The position numbers and the translations under genes are program-made. This document shows positions 35,903 to 43,567 of a DNA stretch of 64,000 nucleotides, one piece after another. Position 1 is the stretch's first letter; each line of letters starts with the position of its first letter. This DNA is from Paracoccaceae bacterium. GTDB taxonomy: Bacteria > Pseudomonadota > Alphaproteobacteria > Rhodobacterales > Rhodobacteraceae. Where the stretch lies: positions 1 through 64,000 of the forward strand of contig JANSYL010000002.1 in assembly GCA_024742455.1 (NCBI GenBank), given 5' to 3'. The notes beneath the pieces are model-generated. The model searched no databases and had not been told where the DNA came from. It saw only the letters and a program-made list of their open reading frames with translations.

Positions 35903-36553
35903 ATGGGCGTACTGGTGTTGGTGCGGCACGGGCAGGCGAATTCCGCCGCCGATGACGAGGAAAACTATGATCGTCTGTCCGACCTCGGGCACCAGCAGGC
36001 GCGCTGGCTCGGTGACTGGCTGCGCGAGCATGAGGCACCGTTCGATCAGGTGGTGATGGGCAGCCTGCGCCGCCACCGCGAAACCGCCGAAGGGATGGGG
36101 GATGTGGGTGCGGCCCCCTCGGTCGATGCGCGTCTGAACGAGATGGATTATTTCAACCTCGCCAAGGCGCATGCCGCGCGAACCGATCAACCGCGGCCAA
36201 CGCCCGAAACCTTTGTTCACCACATCAAGGACGTGATGGAGGCGTGGCACCGCGCGGACATCCAGGGCAACGAAACCTATGCCGATTTCGAAACGCGGGT
36301 GGCGCAGATGCTCGACCTTGCCGCCGTGCCGGGCAAACGCGTGCTCTGCGTGACCTCGGGCGGGGTGATCGGGATGATCGCGCGGCACCTGCTGGACCTC
36401 GACCCGGCGCGCATGGCCTACCTTCTGGTGCCGATCAAGAACAGCTCGATCCACCGTGTGACGGTGGTGGCGGAGGCCCGCATCCTGTCGGCCTTCAACG
36501 CGATCCCGCATCTGCGCGGCCCCGACCGCGTGCACGCGATCACGGAGTATTAG
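35903..36553 (+). CDS. Histidine phosphatase-family protein
   Basis: 216 aa with the phosphohistidine motif VLVRHGQAN near the N-terminus and the second conserved His in VTSGGVIGMIARH. Members remove phosphate from small metabolites or proteins; this one has no substrate-specific signature. ATG 35903 is chosen over an earlier GTG frame because it starts directly at the beta-strand before the RHG motif. It lies 4 bases upstream of the saccharopine dehydrogenase-like gene, so the two are co-transcribed. Confidence 0.9.
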   Translation: MGVLVLVRHGQANSAADDEENYDRLSDLGHQQARWLGDWLREHEAPFDQVVMGSLRRHRETAEGMGDVGAAPSVDARLNEMDYFNLAKAHAARTDQPRPTPETFVHHIKDVMEAWHRADIQGNETYADFETRVAQMLDLAAVPGKRVLCVTSGGVIGMIARHLLDLDPARMAYLLVPIKNSSIHRVTVVAEARILSAFNAIPHLRGPDRVHAITEY

Positions 36554-36557
36554 GGCG

Positions 36558-37610
36558 ATGGTCCATCTCTGGGTCCGCGCCGAACAGCGCCTGAACGAGG
36601 ACCGGGTGGGCCTGACGGCCGAAGGGGCGGCGGCGCTGATCGCGGCAGGCATGCGGGTGACGGTGGAACACAGCGGAACGCGCGCCATCGGCATCGACGC
36701 CTACCGCGCGGCGGGGGCCGCGATCGCGGCGGAAGGGTCCTGGCCCGATGCGCCGGAGGACGCGATCATCTTCGGGCTGAAGGAATTGCCCGAGGACGGC
36801 ACCCCCCTGCCGCATCGCCACATCATGTTCGGCCATGCCTACAAGGGCCAGCCTGCGGGGCGCGACCTGCTTGCCCGGTTCAAGGCCGGGCGCGGGGTGC
36901 TTTACGATCTGGAATACCTTGTCGATGGCACGGGCCGCCGGGTGGCCGCCTTCGGCTACTGGGCAGGCTTCGCCGGGGCCGCCGTCAGCCTCAAGGCCTG
37001 GGCCGCGCAGCGACGGGGCTCGATTTGCGGGCCGGTGGGGGCCTTTCCCGACCAGGCCGCGCTGACGGCTGAGCTGCGGGCCGAGCTGGACGCCGCAGGC
37101 CCGCGCCCCCGCGCCATCATCATCGGCGCGCTTGGCCGGGTGGGCAGCGGTGCCGCCGATTTCTGCCGCGCCGTGGATGTGCCCGTCACATCCTGGGACA
37201 AGGCTGAGACCGCCCATGGCGGCCCCTTCCCCGAGGTGCTGGCGCATGAGGTGTTTCTGAACTGCATCCTTGCGATGCCCGGCGTGCCGGTCTTCGTCCC
37301 CGCCCCGGCCAGGACCGCGCCGCGCGCCTTGTCCGTGATCGGCGATATCGCCTGTGACCCGGCCTCAGAATTCTCACCGATCAAGGTGTATGACCGGACG
37401 ACCACATGGGATGCCCCGGCCTTGCGCGTCCATGACGACCCGCCGCTTGATGTCATGGCCATCGACAACCTGCCCTCGATGCTGCCGGTCGAAAGCTCAC
37501 AGGACTATGCCGCGCAGCTTTTGCCATCTTTGCTGGCGCTGAATGCCATGGAAACCGGCGTCTGGGGCCGGGCGCGGGCGGAGTTCGACCGCCACATCGC
37601 CGCGATCTGA
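36558..37610 (+). CDS. Saccharopine dehydrogenase, L-lysine-forming type (LYS1-like)
   Basis: 350 aa, closely patterned on fungal LYS1: N-terminal WVRAEQRLNEDRVGLT, GIDAYRAAGA, IIFGLKELPE, GRRVAAFGYWAGFAGAAVSLKAW, the nucleotide-binding GALGRVGSGA, HEVFLNCIL and the C-terminal AIDNLPSMLPVESS. LYS1 enzymes interconvert saccharopine and lysine plus 2-oxoglutarate. The window also contains dapB of the diaminopimelate route, so lysine is made another way; this enzyme may act in lysine degradation or on another amino acid. No partner saccharopine gene is adjacent. Confidence 0.85.
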   Translation: MVHLWVRAEQRLNEDRVGLTAEGAAALIAAGMRVTVEHSGTRAIGIDAYRAAGAAIAAEGSWPDAPEDAIIFGLKELPEDGTPLPHRHIMFGHAYKGQPAGRDLLARFKAGRGVLYDLEYLVDGTGRRVAAFGYWAGFAGAAVSLKAWAAQRRGSICGPVGAFPDQAALTAELRAELDAAGPRPRAIIIGALGRVGSGAADFCRAVDVPVTSWDKAETAHGGPFPEVLAHEVFLNCILAMPGVPVFVPAPARTAPRALSVIGDIACDPASEFSPIKVYDRTTTWDAPALRVHDDPPLDVMAIDNLPSMLPVESSQDYAAQLLPSLLALNAMETGVWGRARAEFDRHIAAI

Positions 37611-37622
37611 CCCCTCGCCGCG

Positions 37623-37937
37623 CTAGAGCAGGTCTTCCTCGGCGTCCGCGATATCGAGGTTCAGGGCCTCTGCCCCCGCTTCGAGGTGATCGGCGAAATG
37701 CGGGCTGCCGAGCAGGTAATCGGCGGTCGGTGTCGTGGCCTCGTTCTGCGCCGTCTCCAGCGCCTCGGCAAAATCCTCGGCCTCGAAGGACCCGCGCCCG
37801 ATCCAGAAGATCGCGACCAGTTCGGCCTGTTCATCCTCGTTCAGCCGGTCGATGAAGGCGCGCAATTCGCCCTCGGCCCGGCGCATCTCGTGACCCATCA
37901 GGATGATCTGGGCCAGCTTGTACATCGACAGTTCCAT
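37623..37937 (-). CDS. DUF3775-family protein, candidate FNR target
   Basis: 104 aa, acidic, no signal peptide. It matches the DUF3775 pattern: LAQIILMGHEMRRAEGELRAFIDRLNEDEQAELVAIFWIGRG followed by YLLGSPHFADHLEAGAEAL. Function unknown. GGGAGG is 6 bases before the ATG. An FNR-type dyad is centred about 65 bases upstream, which suggests expression at low oxygen and makes this a candidate member of the cbb3/hemN regulon. It converges with the saccharopine dehydrogenase-like gene. Confidence 0.82.
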   Translation of the reverse strand: MELSMYKLAQIILMGHEMRRAEGELRAFIDRLNEDEQAELVAIFWIGRGSFEAEDFAEALETAQNEATTPTADYLLGSPHFADHLEAGAEALNLDIADAEEDLL

Positions 37938-37995
37938 GTCGCGCCTCCCGCATATGGTGCCCCATTGTCATGCAGACAGGGCGGGGGCACGCGCC

Positions 37996-38009
37996 TTGAC
38001 GGAAATCAA
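37996..38009 (-). promoter_or_regulatory. FNR-type site upstream of the DUF3775 gene
   Basis: TTGACGGAAATCAA (minus strand TTGATTTCCGTCAA), one mismatch from the consensus, located between the end of the SDR gene and the DUF3775 start. A GACAAT hexamer lies 26 bases beyond it toward the gene, so class II geometry is not exact. Confidence 0.65.
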
Positions 38010-38010
38010 A

Positions 38011-38748
38011 TCACCTCTGGAAGAAGATTTTCTCGTAAAGGCCCGTAGGCAGGAAACGCGAGACCCGAAAGAGCAGGCCAAATCCCCAGGGAAACGCCTT
38101 GTGGAACACATCGGTGTTCATCTGATCGAACACGTGCTGCGCCGCCTTTTCCGGGGTCATGATGAAGGGTTTGGGGTGCGGATTTTCGTCCTGCATCCGG
38201 GTCTGGATATAGCCGGGGTTCGACAGCTGGACGCGGATATCGGTGTGGCGCAGATCGCCGTGGATCGATTCGGCCAGCGACATCAGCCCGGCTTTCGACG
38301 CCGAATACCCGATGGCCCCGGGCAGGCCGCGGTAGGCCGAGAGCGACCCGATCATCACGATATGGCCTGCGTTCGCCGCGACCATCGGGCCGATCACCTG
38401 ACCGATGACGCGCGCCGCCCCGGTCAGGTTCACGTCGAACATCTGTTCGACCTTGTCCGGGTCCCAGTCCTGCGCCTTCAGAAGCGTTGCAAGCCCGGCA
38501 AGGTAGACCACCCCGTCGATCTTGCCTGCCGCCTGCGCCGCCGCCTCGACGGACGCGCGGTCGGCCACGTCGATGGGCACGACCTGTGACCGGCCAGGCA
38601 GGCCCGCCGCGACCTCCCGCAGCTTTTCTTCGGACCGGGCGGACAGGATCACCTCCACCCCCGACCGGCTGAGGATTTCGGCCAGCGCGCGGCCCAATCC
38701 CTCGGACGCGCCCACCAGCCAATAGCGTTTGCCGCTCCAGTCTCGCAT
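38011..38748 (-). CDS. Short-chain dehydrogenase/reductase of the RpoE-linked operon
   Basis: 245 aa with Rossmann motif VGASEGLGRALAEIL (near residue 12), conserved catalytic S and YSASK, and a C-terminal segment FPWGFGLLFRVSRFLPTGLY that looks membrane-associated. It is last in the minus-strand operon behind the amine oxidase, DUF1365 and MFS genes. In Rhodobacter sphaeroides a similar SDR lies in the same order beside rpoE-chrR and belongs to the singlet-oxygen response. The substrate is unknown. Confidence 0.88.
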   Translation of the reverse strand: MRDWSGKRYWLVGASEGLGRALAEILSRSGVEVILSARSEEKLREVAAGLPGRSQVVPIDVADRASVEAAAQAAGKIDGVVYLAGLATLLKAQDWDPDKVEQMFDVNLTGAARVIGQVIGPMVAANAGHIVMIGSLSAYRGLPGAIGYSASKAGLMSLAESIHGDLRHTDIRVQLSNPGYIQTRMQDENPHPKPFIMTPEKAAQHVFDQMNTDVFHKAFPWGFGLLFRVSRFLPTGLYEKIFFQR

Positions 38749-38767
38749 CTCGGGGGTCCTTTCCGGG

Positions 38768-40009
38768 TCAGGCCCGCGCGGTCACGGCGGCGGGCAGGGG
38801 TGTGGTGATCAGCAGCGCCATCGCGCCCAGTTTCAGGACGCATGGCACCAGCGCGTAGAGATAGGTCAGAAGCCTCAGCGCGTCCGCGTCATTGGAACCG
38901 CCCGACACGAACCCGGCGGCCTCGAGTGTCGGCAGCAGGACCACGGCGGCGAAGGCCAGCGTGAATTTCGACACGAAGGACCAGAGGCCGAAGGCCGCGC
39001 CTGCCTCGGGCGCGATCTGTTCCATGCGTCGGGCAAACAGCGCGGGCAGCAGCGCGAAATCGGCCCCGAGCGCCGCGCCGGAAGCCAGACAGATCACCGC
39101 GAAGGCGACTTCGTCCCCGGGGCCGAGGGTGAGGACAAGGCTGAAGGCCGCAATGGCCAGCGCCATCGCCGTCAGCAGCATCCGCCGGGGTCCGAACCGG
39201 TTGGCCAGCTTCGTCCAGATCGCCGCCGACCCCGCCGCCGCCACGAAGAAAAGGAGGAGAAGCGCCCCCTCCCATCCCGGGGCCTCAAGCACGCTTTCCA
39301 CGTAGAACAGGAAAAGGGTCGAGGAGACGGCGACGGGTGCGGCGTTCAAGAGCGCGATCAGCAGCAGGCGGCGTGCGATGGGGTCGGCCAGAACGGTGCC
39401 GAACCCCACTTCTGTCGGGGTGTCCGCAGCCGTCCATTGCCCCCGCATCAGGAGCAACGCGATGAGCGTCAGACCGGCAAATCCCCAGGCGAAGGCCACG
39501 AAGGGCGACCCGGTGATCCCCAGAACGGTCGGCGCGACAGACGCCAGGCAAACCCCCAGAAGCCCCCCGGTTTCCCGCCAGGCCGCCAGCCGCAGGTATC
39601 CGCCTTCGCCCAGAAGCGGTGCGGCCTGCACCCCTTGGGCATACATCGAGATGTAGAGGAACGAGAAAGACGAGAACAGCCCGATCATCATCAGCGCGAA
39701 CCAGATCGCCGGGGCAATCGGCGGGGTCACGGCGAACAGGCCCACCATCGAGGCGGCAAGGATCATCCCCGCCACGGCGATGGCCAGCCCGCGCGCGCGA
39801 CTGAGCCGACCGGCCAGCCAGCCAAGCGCGGGGTCCTGCACCACGTCCAGCAGCCGGAGCGCGAACAGGATGCCCGCCAGAACGGTCAGCCCGACGCCGT
39901 AGGTATCGACGTAGAATTTCGGTGCGTGGATATAAAGCGGCAGGCCCGCCGCCGACAGCACCCCCGCAAACACCGCATATCCAGCCAGCCGCGGACGCGG
40001 CGGCGTCAC
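38768..40009 (-). CDS. MFS transporter, glycoside-pentoside-hexuronide (GPH) type
   Basis: 413 aa, 12 predicted membrane helices, with DVVQDPALGWLAGRLSR corresponding to the conserved loop after helix 2 in GPH-type symporters. The start is GTG at 40009: it makes a GTGA overlap with the DUF1365 stop and has GAGG 7 bases before it. The gene lies in the RpoE-linked operon; it may move a lipid or photo-oxidation product rather than a sugar, but the sequence does not show which. Confidence 0.85.
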   Translation of the reverse strand: MTPPRPRLAGYAVFAGVLSAAGLPLYIHAPKFYVDTYGVGLTVLAGILFALRLLDVVQDPALGWLAGRLSRARGLAIAVAGMILAASMVGLFAVTPPIAPAIWFALMMIGLFSSFSFLYISMYAQGVQAAPLLGEGGYLRLAAWRETGGLLGVCLASVAPTVLGITGSPFVAFAWGFAGLTLIALLLMRGQWTAADTPTEVGFGTVLADPIARRLLLIALLNAAPVAVSSTLFLFYVESVLEAPGWEGALLLLFFVAAAGSAAIWTKLANRFGPRRMLLTAMALAIAAFSLVLTLGPGDEVAFAVICLASGAALGADFALLPALFARRMEQIAPEAGAAFGLWSFVSKFTLAFAAVVLLPTLEAAGFVSGGSNDADALRLLTYLYALVPCVLKLGAMALLITTPLPAAVTARA

Positions 40010-40770
40010 TGCGACACCTCTTCCGGAGGCGGTTCGGGCCGGGGGCGATAGCGCGCGCCCTTCCACCAGAGTTTCAGCGCCTGCCAGTGGATCAGGCCCA
40101 GTACACGGCGCGCTCCGAGCGGGCGGCGCAGGGCCGATCGCAGGATCACGGCATTGCTCAGCGGCGCGCGCCGCCCGGTCAGCGTGGCCAGAACCCCCTC
40201 GTTCCCCGTGGAAAAATCGATCCAGATGCCGATGCGGTCGGCCCGGATATCGAACCGGAACGTGTAGCCGCCGTCGATGGGCTGGAAGGGCGAGACGTGG
40301 AAGATTTTCGTCGCGCTCAGCGTATCCTCGCGCCCGATGGGGCGCTGGTCGTCATGGGCGCAGAGATAGGAATGGCGGTCGCCGAAGGTGTTGGTCACCT
40401 CGGCGATGATCGCCCGCACGGCGCCGGAAGCGTCCTCGGCCACCCAGAACGACACCGGGTTGAAAACATGGCCAAGCGTGCGCGGTTGCGTCAGAAGCAA
40501 AAGCCGCCCGTCCGTGACTTGCGCCAACCCGTATTCCGCCAGCACCTCCCGCGCCCAGTCGGCGCCGCGCCCCTGCCCCGGCACGCCGCCATGGTCACGG
40601 TCACGCACCGAAAACAGCGCGCCCCGGTTCCGCCCGAAAAGCCGCGGCGCGTCCAGACACGCCGCCTCGGCATCGAACATCACGTAATCGACCGTGTAGG
40701 TGAAGGCATTCTCCACCGCGCCGCGCCGCCCGTGAAAGGTGGAGCCCGCGATATGGTCGACCCCGCTCAT
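40006..40770 (-). CDS. DUF1365-family protein of the RpoE-linked operon
   Basis: 254 aa. Conserved DUF1365 features: N-terminal HGRRGAVENAFTYTVDYVMFD, LLTQPRTLGHVFNPVSFWV, EVTNTFGDRHSYL and KIFHVSPFQPIDGGYTFRF. DUF1365 proteins almost always sit beside an FAD amine-oxidase-like protein and often a cyclopropane-fatty-acid synthase, pointing to modification of unsaturated membrane lipids. ATGA overlap with the amine oxidase gene. No cyclopropane synthase is in this window. Confidence 0.9.
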   Translation of the reverse strand: MSGVDHIAGSTFHGRRGAVENAFTYTVDYVMFDAEAACLDAPRLFGRNRGALFSVRDRDHGGVPGQGRGADWAREVLAEYGLAQVTDGRLLLLTQPRTLGHVFNPVSFWVAEDASGAVRAIIAEVTNTFGDRHSYLCAHDDQRPIGREDTLSATKIFHVSPFQPIDGGYTFRFDIRADRIGIWIDFSTGNEGVLATLTGRRAPLSNAVILRSALRRPLGARRVLGLIHWQALKLWWKGARYRPRPEPPPEEVSQ

Positions 40771-42059
40771 GCGGCCAGGATGCTCCGGTCCTTGGTGGCC
40801 ATGCCTTCGACGACATCGAGCGCCGAGGCATACCCATCCTCGTGGAACCCGTTCTTCATCCAGGCCCCGCAGAACCAGGTGGAATTGTCGCCGTGGATCC
40901 GCCGGATCGTGCTTTGCGCGGCCAGCGCCGCCAGGTCATAGACCGGGTGGCGGAAGGTCGTGGTGTCGTAGATCAGCGCGTCATCGATGGGCCCACGACT
41001 GTTCAGGGTGACGAATAACGGATCGCTTTCCGGAATCGGCTGCAGGCAGTTCATCCAATAGGTCAGGTCGATGGGTCCGCCGGTATGACCCGCGCGCTCG
41101 GTGTAGTTCCAGCTGGACCAGGTCGCCCGGCGTTTCGGCATGGCACGCGGATCGGCATGCAGCACCGCCTCGTTACCCTGGTAGCGCACGGCGGACAGGG
41201 CTGCATGTTCGGCGGGCGTAGGGTCGGCCAGCATGGCAAGGCTGTCATCGGAATGGGTGGCGAAAATCACCTCGTCGAACAGGTCGGGATGCCCGCCATG
41301 CTGCACCTCGACCCCGTCAGGCAGGCGGCGCACATGGCCCACCGGGCTGGCCAGCCGGATGTCGACGCCGCGCCCGCGCATCGCCCGTTCCAGACGTGAG
41401 ACATATTCGACAGACCCGCCTTCGACCGTCCACCACTGGTGCTGCCCGGTGATGCCGAGCAGGTGATGGTTCTGAAAAAACCGGATCATCGCCTGCGCGG
41501 GGAAATCCATGATCTCCTCTTTCGGGGTCGACCATATCGCCCCCGAAATCGGCGTGATGTAATAGTCGCGGAACCATTGGCCCATGCCCAGCTGGTCGAG
41601 GAATTGACCAAGCGTGATGGTCGCATCATCGGCCAGCGCCACGGCACGGGCGTTGAACCGCATCAGGTCGCGCAGCATCCTCAGGAACCCGGGCCTGGTC
41701 AGGTTGCCGGGCTGTGCGAACAGCGCGTTCAGGTTGCGCAGACCGTATTCGAACCGGCCATCATCGATTGAGGCGGCAAAGCTCATGTCCGATTTCGCTA
41801 CCGGAACGTTGAGTTCGGCGAAAAGCTTGGTCAGGTTGGGGTAATTGGCGTAGTTGAAAACGATGAACCCTGTATCGACCGGCTGATCGCCGCCTTTGCC
41901 CGCCACGACGGTGCGGGCATGCCCGCCCAGGCGCGGGGCGGCTTCGAACAATGTCACGGAATGGTCGGGTGCAAGATGATATGCCGCCCCCATCCCCGAG
42001 ATCCCTGCGCCGATCACGGCGATCCGTTTCGGCGCAGCCGCCGCAGTTTCAAATGGCAC
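40767..42059 (-). CDS. FAD-dependent amine oxidase-like protein of the RpoE regulon
   Basis: 430 aa with the FAD-binding motif VIGAGISGMGAAYHL near residue 14, LGGHARTV, and a C-terminal FAD segment around GAWMKNGFHEDGYASALDV. The family (NAD(P)-binding amine oxidase) is coupled with DUF1365. In Rhodobacter sphaeroides the neighbouring homologue belongs to the RpoE group and has been linked to unusual fatty-acid synthesis. It is the first gene of the minus-strand operon, divergent from rpoE. Confidence 0.9.
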   Translation of the reverse strand: MPFETAAAAPKRIAVIGAGISGMGAAYHLAPDHSVTLFEAAPRLGGHARTVVAGKGGDQPVDTGFIVFNYANYPNLTKLFAELNVPVAKSDMSFAASIDDGRFEYGLRNLNALFAQPGNLTRPGFLRMLRDLMRFNARAVALADDATITLGQFLDQLGMGQWFRDYYITPISGAIWSTPKEEIMDFPAQAMIRFFQNHHLLGITGQHQWWTVEGGSVEYVSRLERAMRGRGVDIRLASPVGHVRRLPDGVEVQHGGHPDLFDEVIFATHSDDSLAMLADPTPAEHAALSAVRYQGNEAVLHADPRAMPKRRATWSSWNYTERAGHTGGPIDLTYWMNCLQPIPESDPLFVTLNSRGPIDDALIYDTTTFRHPVYDLAALAAQSTIRRIHGDNSTWFCGAWMKNGFHEDGYASALDVVEGMATKDRSILAA

Positions 42060-42176
42060 TTGGGTCCCCTTGCCCTGTTTTTCACTCGGTAACGGACAGG
42101 GATACGGACCTCAACATGGCGCAGATCAAAGAAAACATTTTTTGATCCGGGCTAGGTGGATGCACGTAAGGAGGAT
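42060..42176. promoter_or_regulatory. Divergent rpoE / amine-oxidase promoter region with RpoE-like site
   Basis: On the plus strand TGATCC (42143-42148) is followed after 18 bases by TAAGGA (42167-42172), which fits the RpoE-dependent promoter of Rhodobacter (TGATCC-N18-TAAGA). On the minus strand a TGATCT (42128-42123) faces the other way, so the two elements form an inverted repeat GATCAAA...TTTGATC, but no good -10 follows it. The plus-strand promoter overlaps the ribosome-binding sequence of rpoE. Confidence 0.6.
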
Positions 42177-42836
42177 ATGCTGTTGTCGAACGACCACGCG
42201 GAACCGACAGCTGACGGGGGGAATGGTCCGCTTTCTGCGGCCCTGTCCGATCGTCGGCCCAATATGCGTGTGGATGCTGTGACCGCAGTGGAAAAGACCG
42301 AAGCGCAATGGGTCGCCCGCGTGCGGCGCATTGCCGATCATCAGGACCAAAAGGCCTTTGCCGAGGTGTTTCGCCACTTCGCGCCGAGGGTGAAGGCATT
42401 CCTGATCAAATCCGGGGCCGATCAAAGCCTCGCGGAGGAGTGTATGCAGGACGTGATGGCCACGCTCTGGCACAAGGCGCATATGTATGACCCGGCCCGC
42501 GCCTCGGTGGCGACCTGGGTCTTTACCATTGCGCGTAATCGCAAGATCGACCTGTTGCGCCGCTATGCCCGCCCCGAGCCCGAAGAACTCTCCTGGGGGC
42601 CTGAGGCGGCACCGGACCAGGCCGATGTGATCGCGCTCCAGCAAGACAGCACCCGCCTGGCGGAAGCCATCCGCCAGTTGCCCGAGAAACAACGAACCCT
42701 GATCGAACGCGCCTATTTCGGTGATCTCACGCATAGCGAGATCGCCGCCGAAACCGGGTTGCCCCTTGGCACCATCAAGTCGCGCATTAGGTTAGCCCTC
42801 GACAGGCTTCGCCACGCCATGAGTACACAGACATGA
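42177..42836 (+). CDS. rpoE: ECF sigma factor RpoE (ChrR-controlled)
   Basis: 219 aa from ATG 42177. Sigma region 2 (DQKAFAEVFRHFAPRVKAFLIKSGADQSLAEECMQDV...) and region 4 (LPEKQRTLIERAYFGDLTHSEIAAETGLPLGTIKSRIRLALDRLR) are complete. The protein is about 40 residues longer at the N-terminus than related RpoE proteins, so the start is doubtful: AGGAGG is only 2-3 bases from ATG 42177 but 8 from TTG 42183, and an ATG at 42264 would give the usual length without a ribosome-binding sequence. It overlaps chrR as ATGA and should be held inactive by ChrR until singlet oxygen appears. Confidence 0.93.
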   Translation: MLLSNDHAEPTADGGNGPLSAALSDRRPNMRVDAVTAVEKTEAQWVARVRRIADHQDQKAFAEVFRHFAPRVKAFLIKSGADQSLAEECMQDVMATLWHKAHMYDPARASVATWVFTIARNRKIDLLRRYARPEPEELSWGPEAAPDQADVIALQQDSTRLAEAIRQLPEKQRTLIERAYFGDLTHSEIAAETGLPLGTIKSRIRLALDRLRHAMSTQT

Positions 42837-43474
42837 CAGCCACCCGCCATTCCATCCCCGACGATCTTCTGATCGGTTACGCTGCCGGCGCCCTGCCGCA
42901 GGCGTTCGATCTGGTCGTCGCCTCGCATGTCTCGCTGTGCGATGACGCGCGCGCCCGGTTGGCGACCTATGAAGCCGTGGGCGGCGCCGTGATCGACGAT
43001 CTGGACGCGGTCGAGGTTGCCGAGGACAGCCTGGACCGGACGATGGCAAAAATCGCAGGCATGCCGCCTGCGGAAGCGAAACCCTTTGTTCACGGCGTGT
43101 TTCCTGCCCCGCTGCGCGAAGCCGTGGGCGGTGATGCGGACGCGGTGCAATGGCGCGCGCTTGGCATGGGCGCCAAGCAGGCGGTTCTGCACCAGGACGG
43201 GGAAACCTCGGTCCGGCTGCTCTATATCCCCGCCGGTCAGGCGATGCCCGCTCACAGCCATCGCGGCACCGAGATGACGCTGGTGCTGAAAGGCGCCTAT
43301 AGCGACGAATCGGATCGTTTCGCGCGCGGCGATATTGAGGTGGCGGATTCGGACATGCACCACACCCCCGTGGCCGAACCGGGCGAGGATTGCATTTGCC
43401 TTGTCGCCACCGATGCGCGCCTGCGCTTTGATGGCTGGCTGCCGCGCATCGCGCAGACCTTCCTGCGCATCTGA
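42833..43474 (+). CDS. chrR: ChrR-type zinc anti-sigma factor (variant zinc site)
   Basis: 213 aa. N-terminal anti-sigma domain: H6, H32 and C36 are present at the zinc positions, but the usual second cysteine of the H-x3-C-x2-C motif is missing (HVSLCDDA; the position holds Ala39, with Asp37/Asp38 next to the Cys). The C-terminal cupin domain keeps its metal ligands: H-x-H-x3-E in AHSHRGTE and a later His in DMHHTP. ChrR binds RpoE and releases it on singlet oxygen. Overlap ATGA with rpoE. Confidence 0.93.
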   Translation: MTATRHSIPDDLLIGYAAGALPQAFDLVVASHVSLCDDARARLATYEAVGGAVIDDLDAVEVAEDSLDRTMAKIAGMPPAEAKPFVHGVFPAPLREAVGGDADAVQWRALGMGAKQAVLHQDGETSVRLLYIPAGQAMPAHSHRGTEMTLVLKGAYSDESDRFARGDIEVADSDMHHTPVAEPGEDCICLVATDARLRFDGWLPRIAQTFLRI

Positions 43475-43509
43475 CGCTGGCTGCGGCGAAATCGACCCGC
43501 GACATGACG

Positions 43510-43540
43510 CGCCCGCCCCTGATCGGCGGGCGTTTTCTTT
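43510..43540 (+). terminator. Rho-independent terminator of rpoE-chrR
   Basis: CGCCCGCC-N7-GGCGGGCG stem followed by TTTTCTTT. Confidence 0.92.
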
Positions 43541-43567
43541 GGTAGACCTCGGGGCAGGAGGTGACCC

